From a virus: a stretch of DNA of 64,000 nt. How positions within the stretch are numbered: position 1 is the stretch's first letter; every line of letters starts with the position of its first letter. Below, in pieces: positions 43,842 through 51,254 of this stretch. Under the pieces are notes generated by a model. The model was given only the letters and a program-made list of their open reading frames with translations, ran no database searches and had not been told where the DNA came from. The translations under genes were made by a program, and so were the position numbers. The DNA is taken from positions 1 through 64,000 of the IMG/VR virus record IMGVR_UViG_3300028920_002953. One strand, written 5' to 3'.

Positions 43842-44697
43842 ATTTAATGCCTTTTAGAAACTTGAGGTCTTGTATCATAATTGAATGGTCAGTGCGCTCC
43901 ACGATGATTGGCGTTCGTGGCTTTATACGTTTGATAATATCCAGTACAAATTCAACGCCATGCTTACTCTCGATCAATGGTGTAAGACTATGCCGATCCA
44001 AATGGAAACCAAACCGTACATTCCTTGGGATAGCATTCATATGTATACAGTCCATGCTGTGCATATCAATGGACTGCAGGTGTTCACCGGCAGCATAAGC
44101 ATGCTCTGTGTCAAAGCAAATACCAATGTCAATCTTACGATCACGCAAATAGTATTTGATTCTATCAAGCCAAACTGTCGTAGGTGCAGGGTTAGTTTTG
44201 CCTCCAGCATCATTTTCCAACAATAGCCTTAAATTGGGGCATACCTTTGCAAACCGCATGGCATTGCGTTTGATAGCGAGCTTGGTTTGCGTCGGAGTTT
44301 GATGGATACCCTTGCAGTGTACCACTACATCCGTCCTATCTTGATATCGCATCCAGAACTTGTTTAACTCCATGAATCGTTTTGCATGAACTGGTTTGGG
44401 TTTCAAAAGCAAGTGATAGTAAAACGGCATATGCAAGATGATATTGCACTCGCTTGCCAAAGTGGTAATGGTTCTATGGGGTTTGAGATATTTACCCCAT
44501 TTGTTAAAATCAGCGACCACTTGAAAGTTAGTTACATCCTCTTTTATGTAGTCTTCTATTTCACTGATCTTAGGATTGCTGCTAACTGTGACGCCGAGAT
44601 TGAGTTTTCTTTGTTCAGGTTTTTGCTTCTTTTGAACTTTAGTTTTCTTCCGAGCATTGACCGCCATATCCACCCCATATAGGTTTCTCTGGCCCAT
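43768..44697 (-). CDS. nfo: Endonuclease IV-family AP endonuclease (309 aa)
   Basis: Every metal-ligand motif of the endonuclease IV TIM barrel is visible: H89 (IILHMPF), H127 (VVHCKG), E161 (LLENDAGG), D196 and H199 (CFDTEHAYAAG), H219 (CIHMNAI), D234 and H236 (LDRHS) and E267 (IIVERTD). The family cuts DNA 5' of abasic sites using three zinc ions. About 35 basic residues precede the barrel. An internal ATG at 44667 with GGGGTGG upstream is an alternative start. It would act on the abasic sites made by the uracil glycosylase fused to this phage's polymerase. Confidence 0.8.
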   Translation of the reverse strand: MGQRNLYGVDMAVNARKKTKVQKKQKPEQRKLNLGVTVSSNPKISEIEDYIKEDVTNFQVVADFNKWGKYLKPHRTITTLASECNIILHMPFYYHLLLKPKPVHAKRFMELNKFWMRYQDRTDVVVHCKGIHQTPTQTKLAIKRNAMRFAKVCPNLRLLLENDAGGKTNPAPTTVWLDRIKYYLRDRKIDIGICFDTEHAYAAGEHLQSIDMHSMDCIHMNAIPRNVRFGFHLDRHSLTPLIESKHGVEFVLDIIKRIKPRTPIIVERTDHSIMIQDLKFLKGIKYAKTFPKNKNPLVKTVQQGTKVLL

Positions 44698-44766
44698 CGC
44701 ATTTCCATAGTGCGCTTATTTAAAACCATCACGCTGTATGAAAACAATCGGCGTTTGTAATAGTGT

Positions 44767-45636
44767 TCAAACATCTTTTAATATTGTAGCCAAGTATTCT
44801 GTAAATCTATGGTTTTTGTAAATATCCTCGAATGAATACTTAGCAAATACATGCCTAAAGTCTTCGTGTTCAAGATACCATTTTAGGTGATCCTTTAATT
44901 CCCTTGACTTGCACACCATAAAGTGCAATCCGTTTTGGTATGGTGTAAAGTCTTGTTCTGTATCACTGACGACCAGCGTGAACTTTTTATTGGCTAATAT
45001 TTGCATCAGATGCATAGTTGGTATAAGGTATGGTTCCCATGCTGGAATAAATAGGTTGACTTTCGAGAATAGTATATTGTCGTACTTTTTGTGTTGATGG
45101 TGATCGTTTCCAAAAACACTGCTTTTGGTGGTGGGTTCAATAACATCTCGCCATATTTGTTGACGGTATTTGGTTCTCGCACCAAACATGTAACAATCTT
45201 GGTCGCATTTTCCATCAGGAATATGATCCTTAACAGGGTTATAATGATATCCCATGTTATAACCGATAGGGAAAAACTTCACGTTGTCTTGTGAAAACCG
45301 TTGCACGTTGTCTTGAAACACATCCATTACGAGGTCCCACGGTTCACTGTGTGGCATAGAATTAAATTCACGCAACTTTGCATACTGTTCACTTTGAAAC
45401 AGTATATTGATGGCGTGTGCAGGGAGTATATCAGGGTGAAACTCTCTCTGCGCTTTCATCACTATGTTAATATCATGCGACAAAGGTTTTTCAATGGGTT
45501 TCTTAAATGCCCTTTCCGTAGTGATTCTGGATGCACCCAAACTACTGAATGAATGATATAAGCTTTGTATAGCTTCATCGTATATCGTGGGTGTTGCAAT
45601 ACATAATATATGGACGTGTTTACCAAGTATTTTCAT
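44767..45636 (-). CDS. Glycosyltransferase-like protein, CgeB/GT-B type (289 aa)
   Basis: The C-terminal half has the usual series of CgeB-like transferases: YMFGARTKYRQQIWRDVI, VNLFIPAWEPYLIPTMHLMQ, FTLVVSDTEQDF, and a final helix region with HRFTEYLATIL. The N-terminal half (IVMKAQREFHPDILPA, INILFQSEQ, FPIGYNMGYHYN) matches the acceptor domain. It starts in an ATGA overlap with the upstream gene. It is cytoplasmic, substrate unknown, and could modify DNA, capsid or host sugars. Confidence 0.55.
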   Translation of the reverse strand: MKILGKHVHILCIATPTIYDEAIQSLYHSFSSLGASRITTERAFKKPIEKPLSHDINIVMKAQREFHPDILPAHAINILFQSEQYAKLREFNSMPHSEPWDLVMDVFQDNVQRFSQDNVKFFPIGYNMGYHYNPVKDHIPDGKCDQDCYMFGARTKYRQQIWRDVIEPTTKSSVFGNDHHQHKKYDNILFSKVNLFIPAWEPYLIPTMHLMQILANKKFTLVVSDTEQDFTPYQNGLHFMVCKSRELKDHLKWYLEHEDFRHVFAKYSFEDIYKNHRFTEYLATILKDV

Positions 45637-46388
45637 TTGCTTCCTATGTGTAGATAGAAATGGAAATTGAAGTTCCCCTCTACCCTTAACACTGGTACGC
45701 TATCGACATCTTTGATTGTGAAACTGATTGGCGTTTCATGTTTGATCTTGTCGCCTCCGGGTGGCGTTTTCTTTTCCTCTTGTTCTATGCGTGTATCAGT
45801 TTCAACTTGTTCTCTAATTGATTCAGCCTTTTGGCGTACCTTTGTCAATTTACATGCTTGGTCAAAGGTGAGGTATTCTTTGCCATGTAGATAATACCTT
45901 GCTCGTAGTCCTCTTTTTCGTTCAACCTCGATATAATCACCAAGTTGGCTTTTACATACTTTGCCGATGTAGGTGCGTATGCTGTAATTGTTAACCTTCA
46001 TGGGTTTGCCAACTTTGACAAGGCGCTCTGCCTCTTGATTAAGCCTAACTGCTAATTCCATATATGTAAGTGGTTTGTCTTCGGTTAGCAGAATGGCGGC
46101 AACCATCTGTTTGGGATCACTGCTTCGTAATGCCTGTTTGAAGTAATTGTCTCTGTTCTTTGCGTGAATTTCCTCTTTGCTTACTTGTGTCACTGGCCCG
46201 TTCTCCTCTCTATGGTCTTGATACTTTAACCGCTGTGGTGGATGATAAAGGTTGCCCTTGCCTTTAGCTTCATCTACCATTTTGCAGACTTCCTTTCCGA
46301 TCTTGATGTTGGTTAATTTTTCAAGGTAATTGCACAAGGGTATATTGCCAGATATAGTTATACCTTTAAGCCTTTCCTCGTCGTTCAT
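45633..46388 (-). CDS. Putative winged-helix protein (251 aa)
   Basis: Residues ~95-180 look like a winged-helix or tandem HTH region: MVAAILLTEDKPLTYMELAV, SIRTYIGKVCKSQLGDYIEV, and ARYYLHGKEYLTFDQACKL. The start region and the C-terminus (VLRVEGNFNFHFYLHIG) are unlike known families. DNA binding is plausible and would fit a phage regulator or replication-initiation accessory. Confidence 0.45.
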   Translation of the reverse strand: MNDEERLKGITISGNIPLCNYLEKLTNIKIGKEVCKMVDEAKGKGNLYHPPQRLKYQDHREENGPVTQVSKEEIHAKNRDNYFKQALRSSDPKQMVAAILLTEDKPLTYMELAVRLNQEAERLVKVGKPMKVNNYSIRTYIGKVCKSQLGDYIEVERKRGLRARYYLHGKEYLTFDQACKLTKVRQKAESIREQVETDTRIEQEEKKTPPGGDKIKHETPISFTIKDVDSVPVLRVEGNFNFHFYLHIGSK

Positions 46389-46393
46389 TGTTC

Positions 46394-47104
46394 TTATCCT
46401 CTGCGCTTGATCTTTCGTCGTTTAGGTATTTCTTTGGCCTTAGATCGTCTTTTAAGTCTTCTGCCTTGACTACCTTGACTTTCTTTTTGCTCATACGGTT
46501 CTCCTTTCTGTCGTCTAATGGTTTTACGGGTTAATGTTTCCGGTTCACACCACTCTAAGAAGTCTTCGAGTTGCATAATGCGCAACTCGAGACCATTGGT
46601 GTATATGGTTGCATTTGGCCCAAACGGAGGCCAATAGTATTTCTTTTTATTTCGGCGGTTAAGATAATCAAACGTACTTGTATGCATTGCAATGCAAGCG
46701 TTCTTGCGGTCCCGTTTAAAGATGATAAAGCCAAACTTGCGTTTGTGCGTCTTTAATTCCTCGATTAACTTTGTCCACCATTCAACAAGGATAGGTGGCT
46801 TTTCAGCCGTTAGTTTGTCAATGATTGTAAGCAAGCTGATACCACGATTGCTATTCTTAGCAGAATAACCACGTTTCAATTCCCATATCGAAATGCGAGT
46901 GAAACATTTGGCAGAGGGGTGTATAGCACATATATCCCCTGCACTATCAGCGGTCATTAAACCTTGTTTTGCCCTGCATGTTGCACGAGCGCCACTGCCA
47001 GCAGTTCTCCAAAAGATATCATCACGTTCACCATGAGAGAACCACAATGAAAGCTGTTTGCATGTGTCACGTTCAAAGGCGGAACCTTTTTTACTCTTTC
47101 CCAT
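46394..47104 (-). CDS. PD-(D/E)xK-like nuclease with basic tail (236 aa)
   Basis: ATG 47104 is preferred (MGKSKKGSAFERDTCKQLSL); a TTG at 47128 would add 8 residues. The pattern of Glu in SAFERD, FWRTAGSGARAT, GDICAIHP and ISIWELKRGY gives E...D...ExK, the core of Holliday-junction-resolvase/RecB-like nucleases. The C-terminus is strongly basic (RRLKRRSKAKEIPKRRKIKR), and its final codons carry the AGAGGA site for the next gene. A role in recombination or packaging is inferred. Confidence 0.6.
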   Translation of the reverse strand: MGKSKKGSAFERDTCKQLSLWFSHGERDDIFWRTAGSGARATCRAKQGLMTADSAGDICAIHPSAKCFTRISIWELKRGYSAKNSNRGISLLTIIDKLTAEKPPILVEWWTKLIEELKTHKRKFGFIIFKRDRKNACIAMHTSTFDYLNRRNKKKYYWPPFGPNATIYTNGLELRIMQLEDFLEWCEPETLTRKTIRRQKGEPYEQKESQGSQGRRLKRRSKAKEIPKRRKIKRRG

Positions 47105-47477
47105 TGCCCCCCCTTTGTTGTATGTCAAGTTGGCGTTGTAACATATGTGGTCTATCGTCTATCTCCTCACCCCTTGTTTCTAATGATTGTAGCATGCACA
47201 AAATAGAAAACAGTGCGCCTCCTAAGTGATGTTTGGTGATACCTAACTTTGCTGCGTCTGGATCGTAGTCTTCTCCTTTGTAAAAGAAGTCTGTTAAATG
47301 GCGTGTTGTTGCGTCGTACATATCACTGACTTTAAATCCTTGCCGCCATGATTCTCGGTAGTATTTAATCAACCCTTCTCTGTAGGCCGGTTCAAGGTAT
47401 TTACCAAGTACATCAAAGGGTATTAGACTGAATTGCGTCTTGTCTTCCTGCTTATTGTTTTTGGGTGCTGTAACCAT
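47091..47477 (-). CDS. dATP/dGTP diphosphohydrolase-like protein (DUF5664 type, 128 aa)
   Basis: ATG 47477 (MVTAPKNNKQEDKTQFSLIP) avoids the large overlap of the upstream ATG at 47609. Residues ~15-105 follow the DUF5664 pattern: FSLIPFDVLGKYLEPAYREG, YYRESWRQGF, MYDATTRHLTDFFYKGEDYD, and HHLGGALFSILCMLQSL. This all-alpha, MazG-related family has been named for hydrolysis of dATP/dGTP in some phages. It could adjust nucleotide pools. The exact substrate here is unproven. Confidence 0.55.
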   Translation of the reverse strand: MVTAPKNNKQEDKTQFSLIPFDVLGKYLEPAYREGLIKYYRESWRQGFKVSDMYDATTRHLTDFFYKGEDYDPDAAKLGITKHHLGGALFSILCMLQSLETRGEEIDDRPHMLQRQLDIQQRGGNGKE

Positions 47478-47829
47478 CGTGTCTGTTGGCACCCCATTTC
47501 CGTCCGTCACGTCTGCGTCTCCTTGGTTGGTACATATACTCGAAGATTTGCTGTTGAGTATAGGTGCGACCTTTTTTGATGTTTCTGTTGATAATGGTTG
47601 CCCTGCCACTGAGCAGACTTGCGTGAATAGTACAGTACCGAGCCGTAACTGTCATATTGCCACAACCATCGGGCCATTCGCATTGGTGTTGCCGTAAGTC
47701 TTGATAATCAACCTTGTGTGGCTGAAAGTGCATCTTCTTCCCCCAACGTTTCTCACAATTGACGCACTCATCAAAGGTCTTTTTATCTTTGTTGATCCAT
47801 TCGCACCCTCTGCATGGAGACTCGTTCAT
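47452..47829 (-). CDS. Cys-rich zinc-binding protein (125 aa)
   Basis: Two Cys clusters (CRGCEWI ... CVNCEKR, then CEWPDGCGNM ... YCTIH) suggest two zinc sites, with a YTQQQIFEYMYQPRRRRRDG tail. The second cluster (C-x4-C...C-x2-H) resembles small zinc fingers of HNH or transcription-type phage proteins, though no HNH residues are clear. It overlaps the upstream gene by 4 nt. Confidence 0.5.
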   Translation of the reverse strand: MNESPCRGCEWINKDKKTFDECVNCEKRWGKKMHFQPHKVDYQDLRQHQCEWPDGCGNMTVTARYCTIHASLLSGRATIINRNIKKGRTYTQQQIFEYMYQPRRRRRDGRKWGANRHDGYSTQKQ

Positions 47830-48134
47830 TTTTTGCGCCTTTTGATAATGCGTTTTGTGTGGGGTTTTGTTCTCCTTTTGATCTTCCGACCACCATGCTT
47901 TTTTAATTGTACGGCCCTCCTGTATTGCCGCCTTTCAATGCCTTTTTTGCTTGCTTGGTATCTTTTGTTTGCTGCCTGACGCTTGCGATATTGATCCGGT
48001 TGCTTGTTGTACTCAGCAATACACTTCTTACAAGGACGCCTGTAGTTGCCGACACGCTCCTCCCAATAAAACGCCTCGTCAGGGTTCTCATAAAAAGTAT
48101 CGCAGCGATGACATAAAACACCATCTTTTGTCAT
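47826..48134 (-). CDS. Zinc-finger protein with basic C-terminus (102 aa)
   Basis: ATG 48134 (MTKDGVLCHRCDTFY) has a GGAG site; a longer start at 48224 would overlap the previous gene. CHRC and CKKC form one zinc site (LCHRCDTFYENPDEAF ... RRPCKKCIAEYNKQ). The remainder is very basic (GGRKIKRRTKPHTKRIIKRR), likely nucleic-acid binding. Confidence 0.5.
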   Translation of the reverse strand: MTKDGVLCHRCDTFYENPDEAFYWEERVGNYRRPCKKCIAEYNKQPDQYRKRQAANKRYQASKKGIERRQYRRAVQLKKHGGRKIKRRTKPHTKRIIKRRKK

Positions 48135-48135
48135 A

Positions 48136-48405
48136 TCACTTCGCTCCTTGGATTCTACCTTGCTGTTGTTGCACATGCTTTTTGATTGCTTTGATCTTGT
48201 GTTTGTCAAGGAATACAATGCCACACTGAGGGCAAACTAAAGCGCCCAAGTTCTTATTAACCAAGTAGTTGTCAAAGTATTGGTTTTTCTTGCAGCATGG
48301 ACATCGTATCTTTTCATTGTTCTCAATGTGTTTGCCAACCTTTTCCTGTTCCTTCTGTAGTTGTACTTCCTCTGGCGAGGGTGTACGTCCGGGTAGTCTT
48401 GCCAT
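48136..48405 (-). CDS. Zinc-ribbon protein (89 aa)
   Basis: CPCC and CPQC (IRCPCCKKNQYFDN ... ALVCPQCGIVF) form a zinc ribbon, flanked by charged helices. One of several small zinc proteins in this run. Function unknown. Confidence 0.5.
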   Translation of the reverse strand: MARLPGRTPSPEEVQLQKEQEKVGKHIENNEKIRCPCCKKNQYFDNYLVNKNLGALVCPQCGIVFLDKHKIKAIKKHVQQQQGRIQGAK

Positions 48406-48665
48406 TATTCAAGTACCTCCACCTTTTTAAAATGGTAACGTGGGTACAGATCAAATACCGGCCCCGGACTACCACTGCCAAGGTTAACACGTTCAAAATC
48501 CAAGTCCTCCAATTGCACCACCAAAGAAACTGGCAATGCTTCATTGACCAGTTGCTCCAGTGCTGCCACCACATGCAACGTGTCTCGTTCTGTAAGCTTG
48601 TCAGTGTCCAGTTCTGATGATTCAATCTTTACTTGTACGTTTGCCTTAAACTGTACTCTTTTCAT
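48405..48665 (-). CDS. Hypothetical protein (86 aa)
   Basis: ATG 48665 follows AGGAGGGATGTA, so it is preferred to an upstream ATG at 48749. The protein begins MKRVQFKANVQVKIESSELD, has a helical middle (VAALEQLVNEALPVSLVVQ) and ends in VEVLE. No family recognised. Confidence 0.5.
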   Translation of the reverse strand: MKRVQFKANVQVKIESSELDTDKLTERDTLHVVAALEQLVNEALPVSLVVQLEDLDFERVNLGSGSPGPVFDLYPRYHFKKVEVLE

Positions 48666-48817
48666 TACATCCCTCCTAAGATTAAGTGTTTTACGCCTTG
48701 GATGCACATAGCAATGACCCACATTGTCCCCACCAGTATTGCGGTACATATAGCCGCACCAATTATCAATGCTGCCAATTTCTTGTATGCTAATTCTACT
48801 TCTCTTGGTAATGTCAT
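48665..48817 (-). CDS. Small membrane protein (50 aa)
   Basis: The ATG overlaps the upstream stop (ATGA) and the stop overlaps the next start (TAATG). Residues ~12-38 form one hydrophobic segment (KKLAALIIGAAICTAILVGT, MWVIAMC). It is too short to class. A holin-like or other membrane role is conceivable, but it is 6 kb from the lysin. Confidence 0.5.
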   Translation of the reverse strand: MTLPREVELAYKKLAALIIGAAICTAILVGTMWVIAMCIQGVKHLILGGM

Positions 48818-49443
48818 TTAGGCACCCTTATCTCTGCTATGATTTTTGTTGCTATATCTCCTGTGTCAACCATTGCCTTAACACGTTTGGGCGTAGCAAT
48901 ATCTAAACGACGTGCTTGCAAGAACTGACTTACTCTTTCCTCTGGCGTTGTTTGAAAACGTGCCAGTAATTCTAATGCTTGTTCCTGCGCTTCATGTGGA
49001 ATTACAATTCTCGTATCACATGAAGATTCATACTTGGCAAAAAAACCATCGATAGAATATGGGTCAGCTATCGTGATGTGATCTGCCATATCTACTATTT
49101 CACTCACCATGCTAACCGGTCGAAATGAACGTTCTGACACTTTTAATTCATGTACCAATCGCATATGTATTGGGCCAAGTGTCGGAGAATCTACACGATT
49201 ATGATCCATTAGCAATCTTGTGCTAATGTTGTCTGAAATGCCATGTGCTTTGAATTTCTCGTGGCGCATGATAACCACAAAGGATAAATCGTAATCACAT
49301 TGCTCCACTGCGAATTCCCAACCCTGTGATTGCAATTCGTGACTATGAGCTTGAAATCCAGCCCATATAATACGCATAGGTGGTGACAACACTCGTAAGT
49401 TTTGATCCCACGGTTTTTCTGTTCTTGCAAATATGTTTGCCAT
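48814..49443 (-). CDS. Hypothetical protein (209 aa)
   Basis: ATG 49443 (MANIFARTEKPWDQNLRVLS) overlaps the stop of the small membrane ORF as TAATG and is preferred over an upstream in-frame ATG. Mixed alpha/beta with QGWEFAVEQCDYDLSFVVIM, ADHITIADPYSIDG and LLARFQTTPEERVSQFL. No known domain is recognised. Confidence 0.5.
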   Translation of the reverse strand: MANIFARTEKPWDQNLRVLSPPMRIIWAGFQAHSHELQSQGWEFAVEQCDYDLSFVVIMRHEKFKAHGISDNISTRLLMDHNRVDSPTLGPIHMRLVHELKVSERSFRPVSMVSEIVDMADHITIADPYSIDGFFAKYESSCDTRIVIPHEAQEQALELLARFQTTPEERVSQFLQARRLDIATPKRVKAMVDTGDIATKIIAEIRVPK

Positions 49444-49583
49444 TATTCTATCCACCAAGGATGGGTTACAAACAAGAGAAACCCTACAACAAGGCATATC
49501 CTAACAACATGCTCCATAGGGTGCCATTTATATTTGCGTTCAAACTTCATGGTCGCATAATTGTATTTGTAATATTTTATCAT
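49443..49583 (-). CDS. Small membrane protein (46 aa)
   Basis: The ATG overlaps the upstream stop as ATGA, and the stop overlaps the next ATG as TAATG. A basic/aromatic N-terminus (MIKYYKYNYATMKFERKYKW) precedes one hydrophobic segment (residues ~25-40, VRICLVVGFLLFVT). Type II or tail-anchored topology is possible. Function unknown. Confidence 0.45.
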   Translation of the reverse strand: MIKYYKYNYATMKFERKYKWHPMEHVVRICLVVGFLLFVTHPWWIE

Positions 49584-49861
49584 GGGTTGTACTTTCCTCC
49601 TCTTGGTAGGTATACATCATTTCTGCAATCATATACCCTACACAAGTTAGGCCGGTTCTTGTAACAGCCGCAACCCTTTTTGGTTAGCTGAGGGCAGGGA
49701 GAAAATACTGCAACTACCATAATAGTGCCTTGTGCTGTTACTTTGCAACCTCTGGTTCTAAAGTAGTCGGCCTTGTCTTCTATTTGTCTGTCAGATAGAT
49801 TGGAAGTACTAAAACCAAAAGACATATATTCGCAGCAATGAACACAGTTGCCGCAATCCAT
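49580..49861 (-). CDS. YkgJ-type Cys-rich metal-binding protein (93 aa)
   Basis: ATG 49861 (MDCGNCVHCCEYMS) is the likely start. The Cys pattern CGNCVHCC, then PCPQLTKKGCGCY, NRPNLCRVYDC, matches the YkgJ family, thought to bind zinc or an iron-sulfur cluster. Its biochemical role is not established. It overlaps the small membrane ORF as ATGA. Confidence 0.6.
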   Translation of the reverse strand: MDCGNCVHCCEYMSFGFSTSNLSDRQIEDKADYFRTRGCKVTAQGTIMVVAVFSPCPQLTKKGCGCYKNRPNLCRVYDCRNDVYLPRGGKYNP

Positions 49862-49871
49862 ACTAACATGC

Positions 49872-50069
49872 TCACTCGTCGATGTGGCAGTTGTTTGCTT
49901 CTCTCCAGTTCCATTCTTCATCACACTCCTCTATGATGTCCTTTTTGAAACGGGTGTCTTCATCCCAGTTTTCAGCAACATAACGCAAGTAGTTAGACGG
50001 TATCACATCAATATACTTGTCCTTGTACTTGCCCCACGGCATTCGCATTCTTTGCAATTGGCGTTTCAT
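49872..50069 (-). CDS. DUF3820-like protein (65 aa)
   Basis: ATG 50069 overlaps the upstream stop (TAATG). Residues ~10-35 (MPWGKYKDKYIDVIPSNYLR, YVAENW) match the MPFGKYKG...LPxxYLxWL pattern of DUF3820, a small family common in phages and often near exonuclease genes. Function unknown. Confidence 0.6.
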   Translation of the reverse strand: MKRQLQRMRMPWGKYKDKYIDVIPSNYLRYVAENWDEDTRFKKDIIEECDEEWNWREANNCHIDE

Positions 50070-50518
50070 TACTTGTACACCAAGTCCCAAGTGATAATGT
50101 AAGGCTCCTCTTTCTTATATTCCTTTACAAATTCGTCAAATGCCTCTTTTTTGGAATTATAGCGTTTGTGCAATGGGTACTCTGAATGCAACCAAAAGAA
50201 GTTAATCTTAGCACGAGTGAACATTTCAAAGACTTCTTTGGGTGTGTCAATGAAAACACGTTGGCCCCTTTTGGGTACGTATCCGGGCAAGCATTCATCG
50301 CCCTGCCAATCAATATGCATCATATTGCCTTTACAATCACGGCAGTTGATAATAAATGGCGTTACACCATCCCGTGAATTGTAAAGGCGTTCTCTTGTGC
50401 CGCAACTTTCGCACCGGTAAATCATCAGTGCAAATGCCTCTGAGTGATGGAATCCATGTGGTGTCAATTTCATTTCCTCTGCCGTTTTGGTCTCCGGAAT
50501 GTCTTTGCCCTCGATCAT
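50069..50518 (-). CDS. Zinc-ribbon hypothetical protein (149 aa)
   Basis: CESC and CRDC (YRCESCGTRERLYN ... INCRDCKGNM) form a zinc ribbon at ~34-64. The C-terminal half (VFIDTPKEVFEMFTRAKINF, EAFDEFVKEYKKEE) is alpha/beta. It resembles unnamed phage proteins; no role assigned. Confidence 0.5.
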   Translation of the reverse strand: MIEGKDIPETKTAEEMKLTPHGFHHSEAFALMIYRCESCGTRERLYNSRDGVTPFIINCRDCKGNMMHIDWQGDECLPGYVPKRGQRVFIDTPKEVFEMFTRAKINFFWLHSEYPLHKRYNSKKEAFDEFVKEYKKEEPYIITWDLVYK

Positions 50519-50526
50519 TTCCCCTC

Positions 50527-50961
50527 CTAAACTAAGTAAAGATTACGTTTGCCCAACTTCAAGAACTTCTTTATCGTGTCCTCCGCTCCTCCGGTTCTAT
50601 CACTTGCCACACATGCAATAAGTATATCACTGTCCTTGGCGATAAGACCATTGCGCATGAAACCAGCAGACCGGCCATAAGTCTTCCAGTCAGCCGGATG
50701 CCATATATAATCAGTAAAATATAACTGAGACAATATAACAGCAAACCTGTCGCCGCCTTTAGAGCAGAGGCCGCTACAGATACTATCACCCAAATGGTAG
50801 TGTAAACGAAATTCTCCATGAACCAAGTCGAAATCTTCGAGTTCATCGCGTCTCCTTGTGCCTATAACACCAATGACACGTTTACGTCTTTTAATGCTGC
50901 TTTTTCTTATGAAGTCGTCCACCGGTACACCGTTGTACTTGATGTGGATGTGTCGCCCCAA
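50527..50961 (-). CDS. SLOG-superfamily nucleotide-binding-like protein (144 aa)
   Basis: The sequence follows the DUF2493/SLOG Rossmann pattern: RVIGVIGTRRRDELEDFDLV, GDSICSGLCSKGGDRFAVIL, HPADWKTYGRSAGFMRNGLI, DSDILIACV and DRTGGAEDTIKKFLKLGK. SLOG proteins bind nucleotide-derived ligands. In phages this subtype is widespread with no settled function. It overlaps the J-domain gene by 55 nt. Confidence 0.6.
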   Translation of the reverse strand: MGRHIHIKYNGVPVDDFIRKSSIKRRKRVIGVIGTRRRDELEDFDLVHGEFRLHYHLGDSICSGLCSKGGDRFAVILSQLYFTDYIWHPADWKTYGRSAGFMRNGLIAKDSDILIACVASDRTGGAEDTIKKFLKLGKRNLYLV

Positions 50962-51254
50962 CCAAAGTTAACACGCACATACATTGGCATGGGCCGTTGT
51001 GGTATTTCAACCACCCGAACGTTTTTCATTAACCACTCGTAGACATTATTTAAATGTTGAAAATCCTCACGATTGCCACCTTGATCGGGGTGCGTTTTTA
51101 ATGCCTGTTTACGATATGCGCTTTTAAGTTTTTGGCGAAATGTATCGCATGCCTCTTGTGCCTTGCCTCTGGTTTCAAAACGGCCAAAGACATAAGGGGT
51201 GTCTTCGTCAAGGCCAAACAGGTCAAGGATTTGCTGCCAACTGATTTTCTGCAT
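50907..51254 (-). CDS. J-domain (DnaJ-like) protein (115 aa)
   Basis: AYRKQALKTHPDQGGNREDF with the invariant HPD tripeptide, followed by HLNNVYEWLM, is a J domain (residues ~45-78). J proteins stimulate host DnaK. The N-terminus (WQQILDLFGLDEDTPYVF) is an extra helix region. The start overlaps the Rad50 C-part stop, and its ribosome-binding site lies in the terminal codons of that gene. Confidence 0.65.
   Translation of the reverse strand: MQKISWQQILDLFGLDEDTPYVFGRFETRGKAQEACDTFRQKLKSAYRKQALKTHPDQGGNREDFQHLNNVYEWLMKNVRVVEIPQRPMPMYVRVNFGWGDTSTSSTTVYRWTTS

Noticed and set aside
44556-44774. 72-aa - strand ORF overlapping the endonuclease IV start
   Set aside because: No ribosome-binding site, and most of it overlaps the basic N-terminus of a well-supported enzyme in another frame. 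The first ~25 codons could be a leader, but there is no evidence.
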